Assembly: GCA_051004815.1 (NCBI GenBank)
Contig: JBPCJY010000205.1
Location: 1 to 46,981, forward strand
Direction: 5' to 3'
Length of the DNA: 46,981 nt
Origin: JBBQXY01 sp051004815
Lineage (GTDB): Bacteria > Chloroflexota > Ktedonobacteria > Ktedonobacterales > Ktedonobacteraceae
Below are positions 1-7,348 of this stretch, in pieces. The notes below the pieces were generated by a model. It was not told the DNA's origin. It was given only the letters and a program-made list of their open reading frames with translations, and did no database searches. The position numbers were made by a program, and so were the translations under genes. The number at the start of each line of letters is the position of its first letter. Within the stretch, counting starts at the first letter, position 1.

Positions 1-10
1 CGTTGCACAC

Positions 11-40
11 AGATTCTCCGCTGCGCTCAGAAGGACAGGC
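11..40. repeat. Half copy of a dispersed palindromic repeat
   Basis: The core ctgcgctcagaa with flanking agattct matches the right arm of the complete hairpin at 44599-44670 with a few mismatches. Only one arm is inside the window. It belongs to the dispersed intergenic palindrome family seen several times here. Confidence 0.6.
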
Positions 41-78
41 CCTGAAACTGGGCAGTGCAAAAAACCTCCCGGGAAAGA

Positions 79-123
79 CCCGCGAGGGGTTATCTGTCCC
101 CCAGACAGGTAACCCCTCGCGGG
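79..123. repeat. Intergenic palindrome (about 20-bp arms)
   Basis: An inverted repeat with arms of the form cccgcgaggggtta-ctgtc around a short CCC-rich centre. It shares the words gacaggtaacc and ctcgcgggtaccct with the large palindrome at 41334-41525, so it belongs to the same repeat family. It lies 75 bp upstream of the PrsW-like gene. No T-run follows, so I do not call it a terminator. Confidence 0.7.
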
Positions 124-197
124 TACCCTGGGGCTGGGGTAGGGTTAGATGGGCGTTTAGCTGAAACTGGAATATTACCGAGAGAAGGCAAAACAGA

Positions 198-1997
198 GTG
201 AGTTCTGAATATAGAGGGCCAACGCCAAACCCCAACGACCCTAACGCGCTGAATCGTAGATCAGCCTCTGAATCATGGGGTGATCAATGGACAATGGGTA
301 CGACTGGCTCAATGGACGAAGAGGATACGCAGCCGCACCCAATTGTACGAGTTCCTGCTTCCCCTCCTTCTCAGGTACACAACCAGTCGCAGCCTATACA
401 GCAACCACAACAGCCAATTCAACAGCCGCAGCAGCCACCGGAACAAGATGATTGGCGGCAATTCTCGCACCGCGAACACGTCACAGGCGCGTTGCCCGTC
501 TATCCCTCGGAGGCACCACTATTCCGTCCAGCGTATTCACCTCAGCAGGGGCAGGGCTACCCTCCCAATTCTCCCTATCCTCCTTACCAGGGACAGGGTA
601 GTATTCCGCCTCAGCAAGGTTATCCCGGCCATCCTGGTTTCCAGGGCTATCCACCGAACTATGCACCTGGATATCCACCACAGTATCCCTACGGGGCTTA
701 TCCAGGCTACAATGGCTATGCTGCCTACCCTCCTCCCTATGGCTGGCAACCCGCGCCACCACCCAGAGATGGCTATCGTTTAACAATGGTAATTATCTCG
801 CTGGTGGGATCGAGCTTAGCACTTATCGGAGGCTTTATTGCTGTTGCGCTGATGGTACTCATCGTCATCAGTAAGTCGATCAATCCCACTGTAAGTAACC
901 TCAGTGATAGCCAGTACTTTAGCAGCGTGCTGACGTTTACCGCTTTTGCGCTCGCGGGTCTCGTTGGCGGCAGCCTTAGCCTGTATCATAGTATCCGCGG
1001 ATTACTCAAAAAACCTTCGGCCAATTTCGCGCTGCCGTGGTTCTGGGTCTTCCTTGTCCTGTACCTGTTCGTCCTGGGCATTGGCTATGCCTTACAGGTC
1101 AATGGACAGGCGGTGACGACTCCCGCTCTGACCATTTTCCTGATTATCCTGGCATCTCTTTTCCCAGCCCTGACATTGCTTTCACTTGGTGTGCGCCGAC
1201 TGCGCTTCCCCCCCCATTGGTCGACGAGTTGGCGGCGTTTCACACTGGCCCTGACCAGTGGGGCGACGTTGGGTATTGGCCTGGCACTGCTCTTGGAGTT
1301 GGGACTCCTCTTCCTGCTTACGCGTGGGCAGAGTACCACAAGTTTACTGTGCATTGATAATCCTAATGCGCCAGGTTGTGGCAGTTTTACCACCTTCAAT
1401 CTCATCTTCATTATTGTCGCGCTCGTTGGGCCGCTGGTCGAGGAGACGGTGAAGCCGTTAGGGGTGGCACTGTTCATCGGGAAGGTCCGCGGTGCAGCGG
1501 AAGCATTTACGCTAGGGCTGGCCGCGGGTATAGGCTTTGCCATAGTTGAGACGATGGGCTACATCGGTTCCGGCTACCAGGACTGGTTAAGCGTCGCGCT
1601 AGAGCGCACGGCGGCGAGCCTCCTGCACGGCTTTGGCACAGCCATGGTGGCTCTGGGCTGGTATTATTTCGTACACACTAAGGGGCCGCAACGTTTCTGG
1701 AAGGCGATTGGCTGCTGGGCCTATGCCGTGCTACAGCATATGATCTGGAACGGCACGGCTGTTATCGCGCTCTTGCCCGGCCCAACCGGCACGACGATAA
1801 ACAACTGGAACCTCGATCTTGGTTTCACCTCTATTCCCTTTGTCGAGGTGCTGAATATCATCGAAGCTATTCTGATCCTGGTCTTCTTCATCTATATGAC
1901 AGGCAGATTGCGCAGACAGAATCCCTCGGTGCCGTCCTCCACAATGGAGAGCAAAGGGCAACAATTGGCAGCAGCACAGACAGTGGCAAGGACGTAA
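198..1997 (+). CDS. PrsW-family intramembrane metalloprotease with a proline-rich N-terminal tail
   Basis: Multi-pass membrane protein of the PrsW/CAAX-protease-like superfamily, which cleaves membrane-embedded substrates such as anti-sigma factors. The membrane core shows the family signatures: EETVK at about 415-419, a helix ending in FAIVE (E451), HGFG (H477) and QHMIWNG (H514), with several hydrophobic helices from about residue 195 on. The first 190 residues are low complexity (P, Q, G, Y), including QQPQQPIQQPQQP and many YPP or GYP units, probably a disordered cytoplasmic tail absent from Bacillus PrsW. The start is GTG, preceded by AGAAGG. CorA follows 65 bp later on the same strand. 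Substrate unknown. Similar low-complexity tails occur in the proteins at 33201-33830 and 33930-34289. Confidence 0.85.
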   Translation: MSSEYRGPTPNPNDPNALNRRSASESWGDQWTMGTTGSMDEEDTQPHPIVRVPASPPSQVHNQSQPIQQPQQPIQQPQQPPEQDDWRQFSHREHVTGALPVYPSEAPLFRPAYSPQQGQGYPPNSPYPPYQGQGSIPPQQGYPGHPGFQGYPPNYAPGYPPQYPYGAYPGYNGYAAYPPPYGWQPAPPPRDGYRLTMVIISLVGSSLALIGGFIAVALMVLIVISKSINPTVSNLSDSQYFSSVLTFTAFALAGLVGGSLSLYHSIRGLLKKPSANFALPWFWVFLVLYLFVLGIGYALQVNGQAVTTPALTIFLIILASLFPALTLLSLGVRRLRFPPHWSTSWRRFTLALTSGATLGIGLALLLELGLLFLLTRGQSTTSLLCIDNPNAPGCGSFTTFNLIFIIVALVGPLVEETVKPLGVALFIGKVRGAAEAFTLGLAAGIGFAIVETMGYIGSGYQDWLSVALERTAASLLHGFGTAMVALGWYYFVHTKGPQRFWKAIGCWAYAVLQHMIWNGTAVIALLPGPTGTTINNWNLDLGFTSIPFVEVLNIIEAILILVFFIYMTGRLRRQNPSVPSSTMESKGQQLAAAQTVART

Positions 1998-2062
1998 CAA
2001 TAGCTTCCGCTAGAACCGCAAGCTCACCCGAAGGAACAAACAAGGAATGAAGGAAATCACCC

Positions 2063-3091
2063 ATGCAACAGGTACAACCACGACAAAACGAGCCACTACA
2101 GCAGAGTACACTACTACGCACGGTTGTTTGGCAAAACAGCAAGCTCAGTACAAAGAATCCGCCTGAAACATGGCAAGAGATTTTGCATGACCCGGACGCG
2201 CTCATGTGGGTCGATATTCTGGGCGATAGTAGTCCCCAGCACGCTCTCTTACAGAGCGTCTTTGGACTCGCCCATATCACGCTGCAAACCATGGGTGAGG
2301 AGCACGAGCGGGCGAAATTTACCGAGCAAGAGCACTACTTTTACATGGTTGTCCACGGCATGTCATTTGATACACAAACCGAAGAGGCAGACACGCCCAA
2401 GCTTGATATCATCTTTGGGAAGAATTTTGTGATTACCGCGCATCGCGCATCACTTCCCTGGCTTGACTCCCTGCTCACAGATACCCACGGGGAAAACGCC
2501 GATGAACATGTGATGAGCAAGGGTCTAGCCCTGCTCTTATATACTCTCCTCGATACGCTCGTCGATAGTTACTTTCCGGTACTCGATGACATCGACGAAA
2601 TTATTGATGACCTGGAAGATGTGACGGTAAACTCCACCTCAAATGACGTACAAGTTCGTATCTTCCGCATCAAACGCTCTTTAGCGCAGATGCGCCGTGT
2701 CATCAGTCCACAGATCGAAGTCGCCAATGCACTGATGGGTCGCACCGGGAAATTCATTCCGGCCAAAGCCCAGCCCTATTTCGCGGATGTACATGACCAC
2801 CTGATCCGGGCGTTTGAAGTGCTCGATTCCTACCGCGACCTGATGAGTGGCATGCTCGATGTGTATCTGACCACGGTTTCCAATCGGCTCAATGTAATCA
2901 TGAAGCAGCTCACTATTCTCGCCACCATCTTTATGCCCATCACCTTCATCACCGGCGTGTTTGGCCAAAACTTTGGACACCTGCCACAGGTGGAACACGA
3001 CAATGGCTCTCTCTTCTGGATCACGCTCGCCTTCATGGCCCTGATTACAGCCCTACAAATCTGGTATTTCAAGAAACGCGGCTGGCTCTAA
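2063..3091 (+). CDS. CorA-family divalent cation transporter with GQN in place of GMN
   Basis: Length (342 aa) and layout fit the CorA/MIT family of Mg2+/Co2+ channels: a long acidic and helical cytoplasmic part, then two C-terminal transmembrane helices with PITFITGVFG at the end of TM1 and a basic FKKRGWL tail. The family selectivity motif GMN is changed to GQN (residues 301-303), followed by FGHLPQ. Variation at the middle position is known in divergent CorA-like families, so transport of a divalent cation is likely but the ion is uncertain. The ATG follows an AAGGA-type ribosome site. It could share a transcript with the upstream protease gene. Confidence 0.88.
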   Translation: MQQVQPRQNEPLQQSTLLRTVVWQNSKLSTKNPPETWQEILHDPDALMWVDILGDSSPQHALLQSVFGLAHITLQTMGEEHERAKFTEQEHYFYMVVHGMSFDTQTEEADTPKLDIIFGKNFVITAHRASLPWLDSLLTDTHGENADEHVMSKGLALLLYTLLDTLVDSYFPVLDDIDEIIDDLEDVTVNSTSNDVQVRIFRIKRSLAQMRRVISPQIEVANALMGRTGKFIPAKAQPYFADVHDHLIRAFEVLDSYRDLMSGMLDVYLTTVSNRLNVIMKQLTILATIFMPITFITGVFGQNFGHLPQVEHDNGSLFWITLAFMALITALQIWYFKKRGWL

Positions 3092-3157
3092 AGCACTTGT
3101 TTGCTATTGAAATATGTTGCCTCTCGATTAATTCCGCCATAAGCTTGGTTCTTTTAA

Positions 3158-3184
3158 GGGACTCTAAAAGATTAAATCATCCCA
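3158..3184 (+). repeat. Left terminal inverted repeat of the IS
   Basis: 27 bp beginning GGGACTCTAAAA and ending CATCCCA. It pairs with 4634-4660 with four mismatches. Preceded by TAA. Confidence 0.88.
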
Positions 3185-3243
3185 GATATCACCTTGCCTA
3201 GAGATGGTAGACTAGAAGTAAAAAAGATCTGGGAGGATGGAAG

Positions 3244-3756
3244 TTGGATCTAACGGAAGAAGTGAAAGAGTTGTTGATCAAAACAGCAAAAGAGCTAAAA
3301 GGCTGTGCTCGTCGTCTTTTTATGGCAAGGACGGTACGAGCATTGGGAGAAGGAGGGCAGCGACAAGCTGAAGAAGAGTTGGGCTGGAATCGTGGACTCA
3401 TGAGAAAAGGCGAGCATGAACTCAAAAGCGGGGTGGTGTGTGTGGATGCTTTCAACCAACGAGGCAGAAAACGCTGCGAAGAGCATCTGCCAAATTTGCT
3501 GAAGGATATTACCGCCATCGTGGATGGGCAAAGCCAAGCTGATCCGCAGTTTCGTAGTGCTCGGCTGTACACACGTCTGACCGCAGCAGAAGTCCGCCGC
3601 CAGTTGGTCACGACCTACCACTACACGGATGCGCAATTACCAACGACAGCTACCATCACGACCAAGCTCAACAAACAGGGCTACACGCTCAAAAAGGTGG
3701 CGAAGACGCAACCCCAAAAAAACTTCCGGAAACCGATGCCATCTTTGATCACCTAA
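3244..3756 (+). CDS. ISAzo13-family transposase, N-terminal part (frame 1)
   Basis: N-terminal part of the transposase, probably the DNA-binding region, rich in helices and basic residues (RRLFMARTVRALG, TAAEVRRQL). The start is TTG at 3244 with GGGAGGATGG just upstream. An ATG at 3237 opens a different frame, so it was rejected. In this frame the protein ends at 170 residues, but family similarity is lost after codon 160 (AAC at 3721-3723) and resumes in the -1 frame. A -1 slip at 3717-3723 would fuse it to the downstream part to give about 456 residues. Either programmed frameshifting or a one-base deletion explains the split. Confidence 0.8.
   Translation: MDLTEEVKELLIKTAKELKGCARRLFMARTVRALGEGGQRQAEEELGWNRGLMRKGEHELKSGVVCVDAFNQRGRKRCEEHLPNLLKDITAIVDGQSQADPQFRSARLYTRLTAAEVRRQLVTTYHYTDAQLPTTATITTKLNKQGYTLKKVAKTQPQKNFRKPMPSLIT
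3717..3723 (+). other. Candidate -1 ribosomal frameshift site (A AAA AAC)
   Basis: The zero-frame codons are CAA AAA AAC, so the heptamer A AAA AAC has the exact X XXY YYZ phasing of a -1 slippery site. After a -1 slip the next codons read LPETDAIFDHLKEVN, the expected continuation of the transposase. I see no strong stem-loop just downstream. Confidence 0.55.
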
Positions 3757-3761
3757 AAGAG

Positions 3762-4613
3762 GTGAATGCGGAGGCCGATGCAGAAGGTTCAACCTTACGC
3801 CTCTCGATGGATGCCAAGGCGGTGGTCAAAATCGGTCCCTTCGCACGCGGAGGGAAAAACCGGGTACTGACCAAAGCGGCTGATCATGATTTTGAGGCAC
3901 AAACTACCGTAACACCGGTGGGCATTTTCCTTCCCGCTTTGGATGAGTTGTTTCTGTATGGAGTCACATCCAAAGTCACCAGCGACTGCCTCGTTGATCG
4001 GCTGATTCAGTGGTGGGAAAGCGTGAAAGAGCGTTTTTGTCAGATCAGGCTGCTTGTTATCAATTTGGATAATGGACCAGAGAATCACAGTCATCGTACC
4101 CAATTTATGCAGCGTTTGCTCGAATTTACACAAAACTATCACATCACCATCCGTTTGGCGTATTATCCGCCTTACCATAGTAAATACAATGCAGTTGAAC
4201 GCTGTTGGGGTATTTTAGAGCAACACTGGAATGGAGCCTTGCTCGACTCCGTGGATGCCGTTATCCACTTTGCTCAAACGATGACGTGGAAAGGGAAGCA
4301 TCCGGTTGTTGAATTGGTCACAAACGCCTATCAGACTGGGGTAAAGCTGACCAAAGAAGCCATGCAGGTGGTGGAAACCCACCTCCAGCGATGGTCTTCT
4401 TTAGAAAAATGGTGCGTCGATATTCTCTCTTCTCTGCCAACAGAGCCGCAATCTCATCCATTCTTGCAAGAGATGTCAATATCTCAGAAGCGGCCACGAG
4501 GTCGTCCTCGCACAAGGCCGCTTCCTGATCTAACTCAGCCAAAACGGCCACGAGGTCGTCCTCGTAAGCTTGTTCTGGCTGAGAGTATTGCGCCAATATC
4601 GACTCCAGGTTAG
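3762..4613 (+). CDS. ISAzo13-family transposase, DDE catalytic part (frame 2) with AT-hook-like tail
   Basis: Catalytic part of the DDE transposase. Counting from the internal ATG at 3762, the catalytic residues are probably D17 (LRLSMDAKAV), D103 (VINLDNGPEN) and E146 (KYNAVERCWG). The frame is open from 3723, the first codon after the proposed -1 slip, so ATG 3762 may not be a real start. The C-terminus carries two RPRGRPR motifs (KRPRGRPRTR and KRPRGRPRKL), the form of AT-hooks that bind the minor groove of AT-rich DNA. They are encoded by two identical 20-bp direct repeats at 4491-4510 and 4545-4564. The element lies in AT-rich surroundings. Whether it is active depends on the frameshift. 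Confidence 0.82.
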   Translation: MNAEADAEGSTLRLSMDAKAVVKIGPFARGGKNRVLTKAADHDFEAQTTVTPVGIFLPALDELFLYGVTSKVTSDCLVDRLIQWWESVKERFCQIRLLVINLDNGPENHSHRTQFMQRLLEFTQNYHITIRLAYYPPYHSKYNAVERCWGILEQHWNGALLDSVDAVIHFAQTMTWKGKHPVVELVTNAYQTGVKLTKEAMQVVETHLQRWSSLEKWCVDILSSLPTEPQSHPFLQEMSISQKRPRGRPRTRPLPDLTQPKRPRGRPRKLVLAESIAPISTPG

Positions 4614-4633
4614 TGGACCCTACCCTTGTTTGT

Positions 4634-4660
4634 TGGGATGCTTTATTTTTTGAGAGTCCC
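4634..4660 (-). repeat. Right terminal inverted repeat of the IS
   Basis: Reverse complement begins GGGACTCTCAAA and ends CATCCCA. Followed by TAA, the second copy of the target duplication. Confidence 0.88.
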
Positions 4661-4777
4661 TAAGTGTTTGGCGGAATTATGGAGGAATTATTCAGCATAA
4701 ATCCGCCATAGCTAACAAGAATCTCTCCATAATCCCGCCATGCGACGGAAATCTCGTCATAATCTCTCCATAATTTC

Positions 4778-4848
4778 CTCATTCGCTCAAGAATCTCCTC
4801 ATAATCTCCTCATTCGCTCAAGAATCTCCTCATTCGCTCAAGAATCTC
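4778..4848. repeat. Three direct 20-bp repeats in an AT-rich spacer
   Basis: The unit ctcattcgctcaagaatctc occurs at 4778-4797, 4809-4828 and 4829-4848. Related words (aatctctccataat, tccgccat, ggcggaattat) recur through 4665-4777 and before the IS at 3128-3142. The interval 4661-4860 contains no gene. Its repeated units lie just before the promoter of the AlbA_2 fragment. Confidence 0.8.
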
Positions 4849-4857
4849 CTCACGAGA

Positions 4858-4866
4858 TGCTATAAT
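4858..4866 (+). promoter_or_regulatory. Extended -10 promoter element
   Basis: TGCTATAAT is a perfect -10 hexamer with the TG extension, 36 bp before the start of the gene fragment. No good -35 is visible, which is normal for extended -10 promoters. Confidence 0.5.
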
Positions 4867-4902
4867 GTGGCATGAGTTTATAGGTTTGTGAAAGAGGGAC
4901 GA

Positions 4903-5036
4903 ATGCTAAAGTTGAGCGAATCCACACTACGACAGCTTATTGCTGGTGGTGAAACTGTCACTGTTGAATTGAAGAGAGCATCTCCGCGACCAACTGAACC
5001 TTGTAAAGTTGCTCTCGATGCGCTTCTAGCCTTGAG
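4903..5036 (+). pseudogene. 5' fragment of an AlbA_2 (Schlafen-like DNA-binding) domain gene, cut off at tRNA-Leu
   Basis: The first 45 codons read MLKLSESTLRQLIAGG followed by ETVTVELKRAS, typical of the start of AlbA_2/divergent AAA_4 proteins, usually several hundred residues long (transcription regulators, RecG-like ATPases). Family-like sequence runs to LLALSG and then passes into the antisense of the tRNA-Leu 3' end at 5037; what follows in frame is only tRNA antisense. An intact promoter and an AGAGGGA ribosome site remain upstream. The cut at a tRNA 3' end suggests loss of the rest through integration or excision of a mobile element at this tRNA. Domain call is by eye and moderate. 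Confidence 0.6.
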
Positions 5037-5119
5037 TGGGGCGAGAGGGAGTCGAACCCTCACGACCTTGCGGTCAGGAAATTTTAAGTCTCCGGCGTCT
5101 ACCATTCCGCCATCGCCCC
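5037..5119 (-). tRNA. tRNA-Leu (anticodon UAA)
   Basis: Reads GGGGCGATGGCGGAATGG at the 5' end. The acceptor GGGGCGA pairs with UCGCCCC and the discriminator is A. The anticodon loop is CUUAAAA with anticodon UAA at 5084-5086, there is a long class II variable arm, and the T arm contains GGUUCGACUCC. CCA is not encoded. 83 nt is normal for tRNA-Leu. Confidence 0.95.
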
Positions 5120-5144
5120 TTGCTTGTTGTGTTGTGATGCCATG

Positions 5145-5173
5145 ATAGTATCATGCTTGGGGCTATTCGTCAA
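5145..5173 (-). promoter_or_regulatory. Promoter of tRNA-Leu
   Basis: On the minus strand, -35 TTGACG (5168-5173) and -10 TACTAT (5145-5150) are separated by 17 bp, ending about 25 bp before the mature tRNA 5' end. Confidence 0.7.
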
Positions 5174-5202
5174 CTATTTTTTCCCGTGATTTACCACCTA
5201 TT

Positions 5203-5227
5203 GGGCGCAATGACTTGCGTTGCGCCC
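5203..5227. repeat. Hairpin downstream of the methyltransferase
   Basis: Arms GGGCGCAA and TTGCGCCC with a 9-nt loop, 15 bp after the methyltransferase stop. It could aid termination, but no T-run follows on the minus strand. The flanking words tgcgcccctatccctac resemble the half repeat near 42100-42120. Confidence 0.5.
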
Positions 5228-5241
5228 CTATCCCTACGTTC

Positions 5242-6102
5242 TTACGGGCGTTTACCCCAGACGCTCAGGTAGTACCAGATGCCACTGAAATCGGCGGAGA
5301 GCATCTCGGCCAGCATATTTTGATAGATCCATTGAATATCCTCCGACGTGGTGACGCCCATTTTGATGAGGAAAGGTTGGATTAAATGATAGACAATCTG
5401 GTAGTCTTGATAGACGCTCTCGTGCTCGGCTGTTTGGGCGGAGAAATCTATCGCATAGGCCCTTTTCTTGATATCCTGGCAACCACCATCGCGTAGTAAG
5501 CGGCCCAGCATAGTGGTAGTGCCGAAATATTTGGTGTGTGCGAAAAAATTGCGTTGGGCCAGTTGAAAGGCGTGTACTACCATTTCGCTGATCTGCTCGA
5601 AGGCGAGACTGTTGGTCATAGGTAACTCAAATTCGGTCAGGCAAATGACGCCCTGCGGTCGGCACACCCGCATCATTTCTTGTATGAGCAGAGGCCACGC
5701 GTCAGGATTCATAAAACCAACGATGGTACGAGCGTTCACCATGTCAAAGCTAGCAGTGGGAAAATCCAGTGGCTTCAGCGCATCCATCACCTCAAAATGG
5801 GCATTCTCCAGGCCGCGCGCCTTAGCGTGAGCGCGAGCGTAATCAATCATCTGTTTGCTGACATCAAAGCCAGTCACCTCGATATGGGGGTACTCACGCG
5901 CCACTTCAAGCACCCACCCACCAGGCCCACAGGCAATATCCAGCATACTACTGGCTTGGGAAAGGTCAAACTCCTCAGGGAACAGTCCCCCCATGCCCTT
6001 TGTAAGTACCAGGTTTTGATTGAGCAGCCATGCCATCTCCATGCTGCTTTCATCAATCACAAACGCATTTTCTTCCTGAGACGAGTCTGATGACTTTGCC
6101 AT
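5242..6102 (-). CDS. Class I SAM-dependent methyltransferase
   Basis: Rossmann-type methyltransferase. Motif I is LDIACGPGGWVLEVA, followed by the acidic end of strand 2 in TGFDVSKQMIDYA and post-motif FEVMDALKPLDFP, the usual SAM-binding layout of the UbiE/Methyltransf_25 group. The acceptor substrate cannot be read from the sequence. I chose ATG at 6102 over the longer frame because AAAGGAG lies nine bases before it. It is the second gene of an operon behind the HTH regulator (46 bp gap), so the regulator probably shares its promoter at 7197-7225. The protein is cytoplasmic, with no signal or membrane segment. Confidence 0.88.
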   Translation of the reverse strand: MAKSSDSSQEENAFVIDESSMEMAWLLNQNLVLTKGMGGLFPEEFDLSQASSMLDIACGPGGWVLEVAREYPHIEVTGFDVSKQMIDYARAHAKARGLENAHFEVMDALKPLDFPTASFDMVNARTIVGFMNPDAWPLLIQEMMRVCRPQGVICLTEFELPMTNSLAFEQISEMVVHAFQLAQRNFFAHTKYFGTTTMLGRLLRDGGCQDIKKRAYAIDFSAQTAEHESVYQDYQIVYHLIQPFLIKMGVTTSEDIQWIYQNMLAEMLSADFSGIWYYLSVWGKRP

Positions 6103-6148
6103 AGCCTGAACTCCTTTGTAGTTTAGTGGCTCACCCACATTGACATGA

Positions 6149-7150
6149 TTATTCTTGCATATACGGTGGAAGTTGTAAAAGTTCCTCTTCGAGTTGTTGC
6201 CATACCAACAACTGGGCTTTTATATAAGAGATAGATTGGCGGTTGCGCATGGCTTGCAACATTACATTCGATACGCGCTGTTGAAACCCTGACAGGTATT
6301 GCTCCTGCGTTCGATAGTGTGGCATGAAAGCCAGGCTTATATGCTGAAGGTCGTAGAATTCCTCCGGCTCGAAAACTAATGTCATCAGTTCGGCATAGTG
6401 CTCGATGAGCATACAGCGAAATGGGAGAAAATAGTTGGGCTGTGTGCAGGAGACGAGCAGGCAGCCGGCAATGTTTCCTGCCCGCAGGATAGGATATGCT
6501 GCTGCGCCTTCTTCCCATTCCACCCAGTGGGCGGGAAATATACCCTGTCCCTCTGCGCGATTCTGGATCACCCGATAATGGCAGTGGGTGACAACGTTGC
6601 CCGCCAGCGATTCTTCACCCAGAAAAATTGCACGTTGCTCTAAATTCATGTCCCATGGAGCGGTTCCGCGCCCCACGGATTCACGCAAACTGCGTACCTT
6701 GTTATCCGTTGCAGGTGGCATGCATTGCACAATGGTAATTGCCAGCCCAACATGGTCAGGGTCAAGTTGTCCCAGGGCTTGTTGTAAAATAAGGTTGCTT
6801 ATGGACCAGAAACGCTGTGCCTGGGGTGTTGTAGAGTACGCGTTGAGCACACGAGCATAAAAAACAGAGGGGATCTCTTGCGTCCCATCATCTGGCTTCT
6901 CAACAGGTGTGCCAGTGAAGCCGGGATATTCTTGAGCGATCAATTCCACCAGCATGGTGCGATGCTGGGGTAAGGCTTCAAGCAAGCGGTACAGGTTAGC
7001 TGGCCGGGGATGCGACGTTTTATTCACCCAACGGGTCAAGGTCACAGTGCTGACGTTCAATTCGTTGGCAATGCGCTGCCGCTCATGAGTATTATGGATA
7101 AGCTGTCCCAGGAGTTCACGCCATGACGCGTACTTTTCCAACGCCATCAC
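6149..7150 (-). CDS. HTH-domain transcriptional regulator with a GAF-like sensory region
   Basis: Residues 1-60 form a helix-turn-helix of the XRE type (ANELNVSTVTLTRWVNK). The remaining 270 residues contain a stretch (about 130-260) with the hydrophobic pattern of a GAF-like ligand-binding domain, including AAYPILRAGNIAGCLLVSC, although this match is weak. Start: GTG at 7150 is immediately followed by ATG at 7147, and a GAGG lies very close, so either may be used. It leads a two-gene operon with the methyltransferase, and a clear sigma-70 promoter lies about 50 bp upstream. A role in controlling this operon is inferred from position only. Confidence 0.75.
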   Translation of the reverse strand: MMALEKYASWRELLGQLIHNTHERQRIANELNVSTVTLTRWVNKTSHPRPANLYRLLEALPQHRTMLVELIAQEYPGFTGTPVEKPDDGTQEIPSVFYARVLNAYSTTPQAQRFWSISNLILQQALGQLDPDHVGLAITIVQCMPPATDNKVRSLRESVGRGTAPWDMNLEQRAIFLGEESLAGNVVTHCHYRVIQNRAEGQGIFPAHWVEWEEGAAAYPILRAGNIAGCLLVSCTQPNYFLPFRCMLIEHYAELMTLVFEPEEFYDLQHISLAFMPHYRTQEQYLSGFQQRVSNVMLQAMRNRQSISYIKAQLLVWQQLEEELLQLPPYMQE

Positions 7151-7196
7151 CTCAACTGCTGCTAAATTAATACTGTTCTATGCTCTATTAGACCTT

Positions 7197-7225
7197 AGCA
7201 TAGCACTGGACAAGTGCCACGTCAA
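7197..7225 (-). promoter_or_regulatory. Sigma-70 promoter of the regulator-methyltransferase operon
   Basis: Minus strand -35 TTGACG (7220-7225) and -10 TATGCT (7197-7202), spacing 17 bp, about 50 bp before the regulator start. Confidence 0.65.
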
Positions 7226-7294
7226 CTGTTTGGTTCGAGGGTTCGAGGGCTTGAGGTTTAAGTATAAATGGGATTGCGGAGCAAAGGAAAAGTC

Positions 7295-7328
7295 AATCAT
7301 GCCAGGGCTAGTTGCTTCTGGCATGATT
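7295..7328 (-). terminator. Terminator hairpin after the kinase gene
   Basis: Perfect 11-bp arms AATCATGCCAG / CTGGCATGATT with a 12-nt loop, 21 bp past the stop of the kinase at 7349. On the minus strand it is followed by gactttt; on the plus strand by aattttt, so it may work both ways. Confidence 0.7.
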
Positions 7329-7348
7329 AATTTTTGTAACACATACAC

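Larger units (their letters stand above)
3158..4660. mobile_element. ISAzo13-family insertion sequence, 1503 bp, both ends present
   Basis: A complete element. The 27-bp terminal inverted repeats at 3158-3184 and 4634-4660 match at 23 of 27 positions, and both begin GGGACTCT and end CATCCCA. The trinucleotide TAA directly flanks both ends (3155-3157 and 4661-4663), as expected for a short target duplication. Inside is one transposase reading frame divided by a single frame change in a run of seven A. Family assignment rests on the transposase sequence (LPETDAIFDHLKEVNAEAD region and the DDE residues). The element sits at the edge of an AT-rich repeat region that contains tRNA-Leu. Confidence 0.9.

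Noticed and set aside
3198..3611. 137-codon minus-strand frame antisense to the transposase
   Set aside because: Lies inside the IS and is the antisense shadow of the real transposase frame.
4888..5145. 85-codon frame reading through the tRNA-Leu
   Set aside because: The second half is antisense tRNA sequence; only the first part (4903-5036) has family-like sequence, so it is called as a truncated gene.
5203..5227. Intrinsic terminator after the methyltransferase
   Set aside because: The hairpin is good but no T-run follows on the minus strand; listed only as a repeat.
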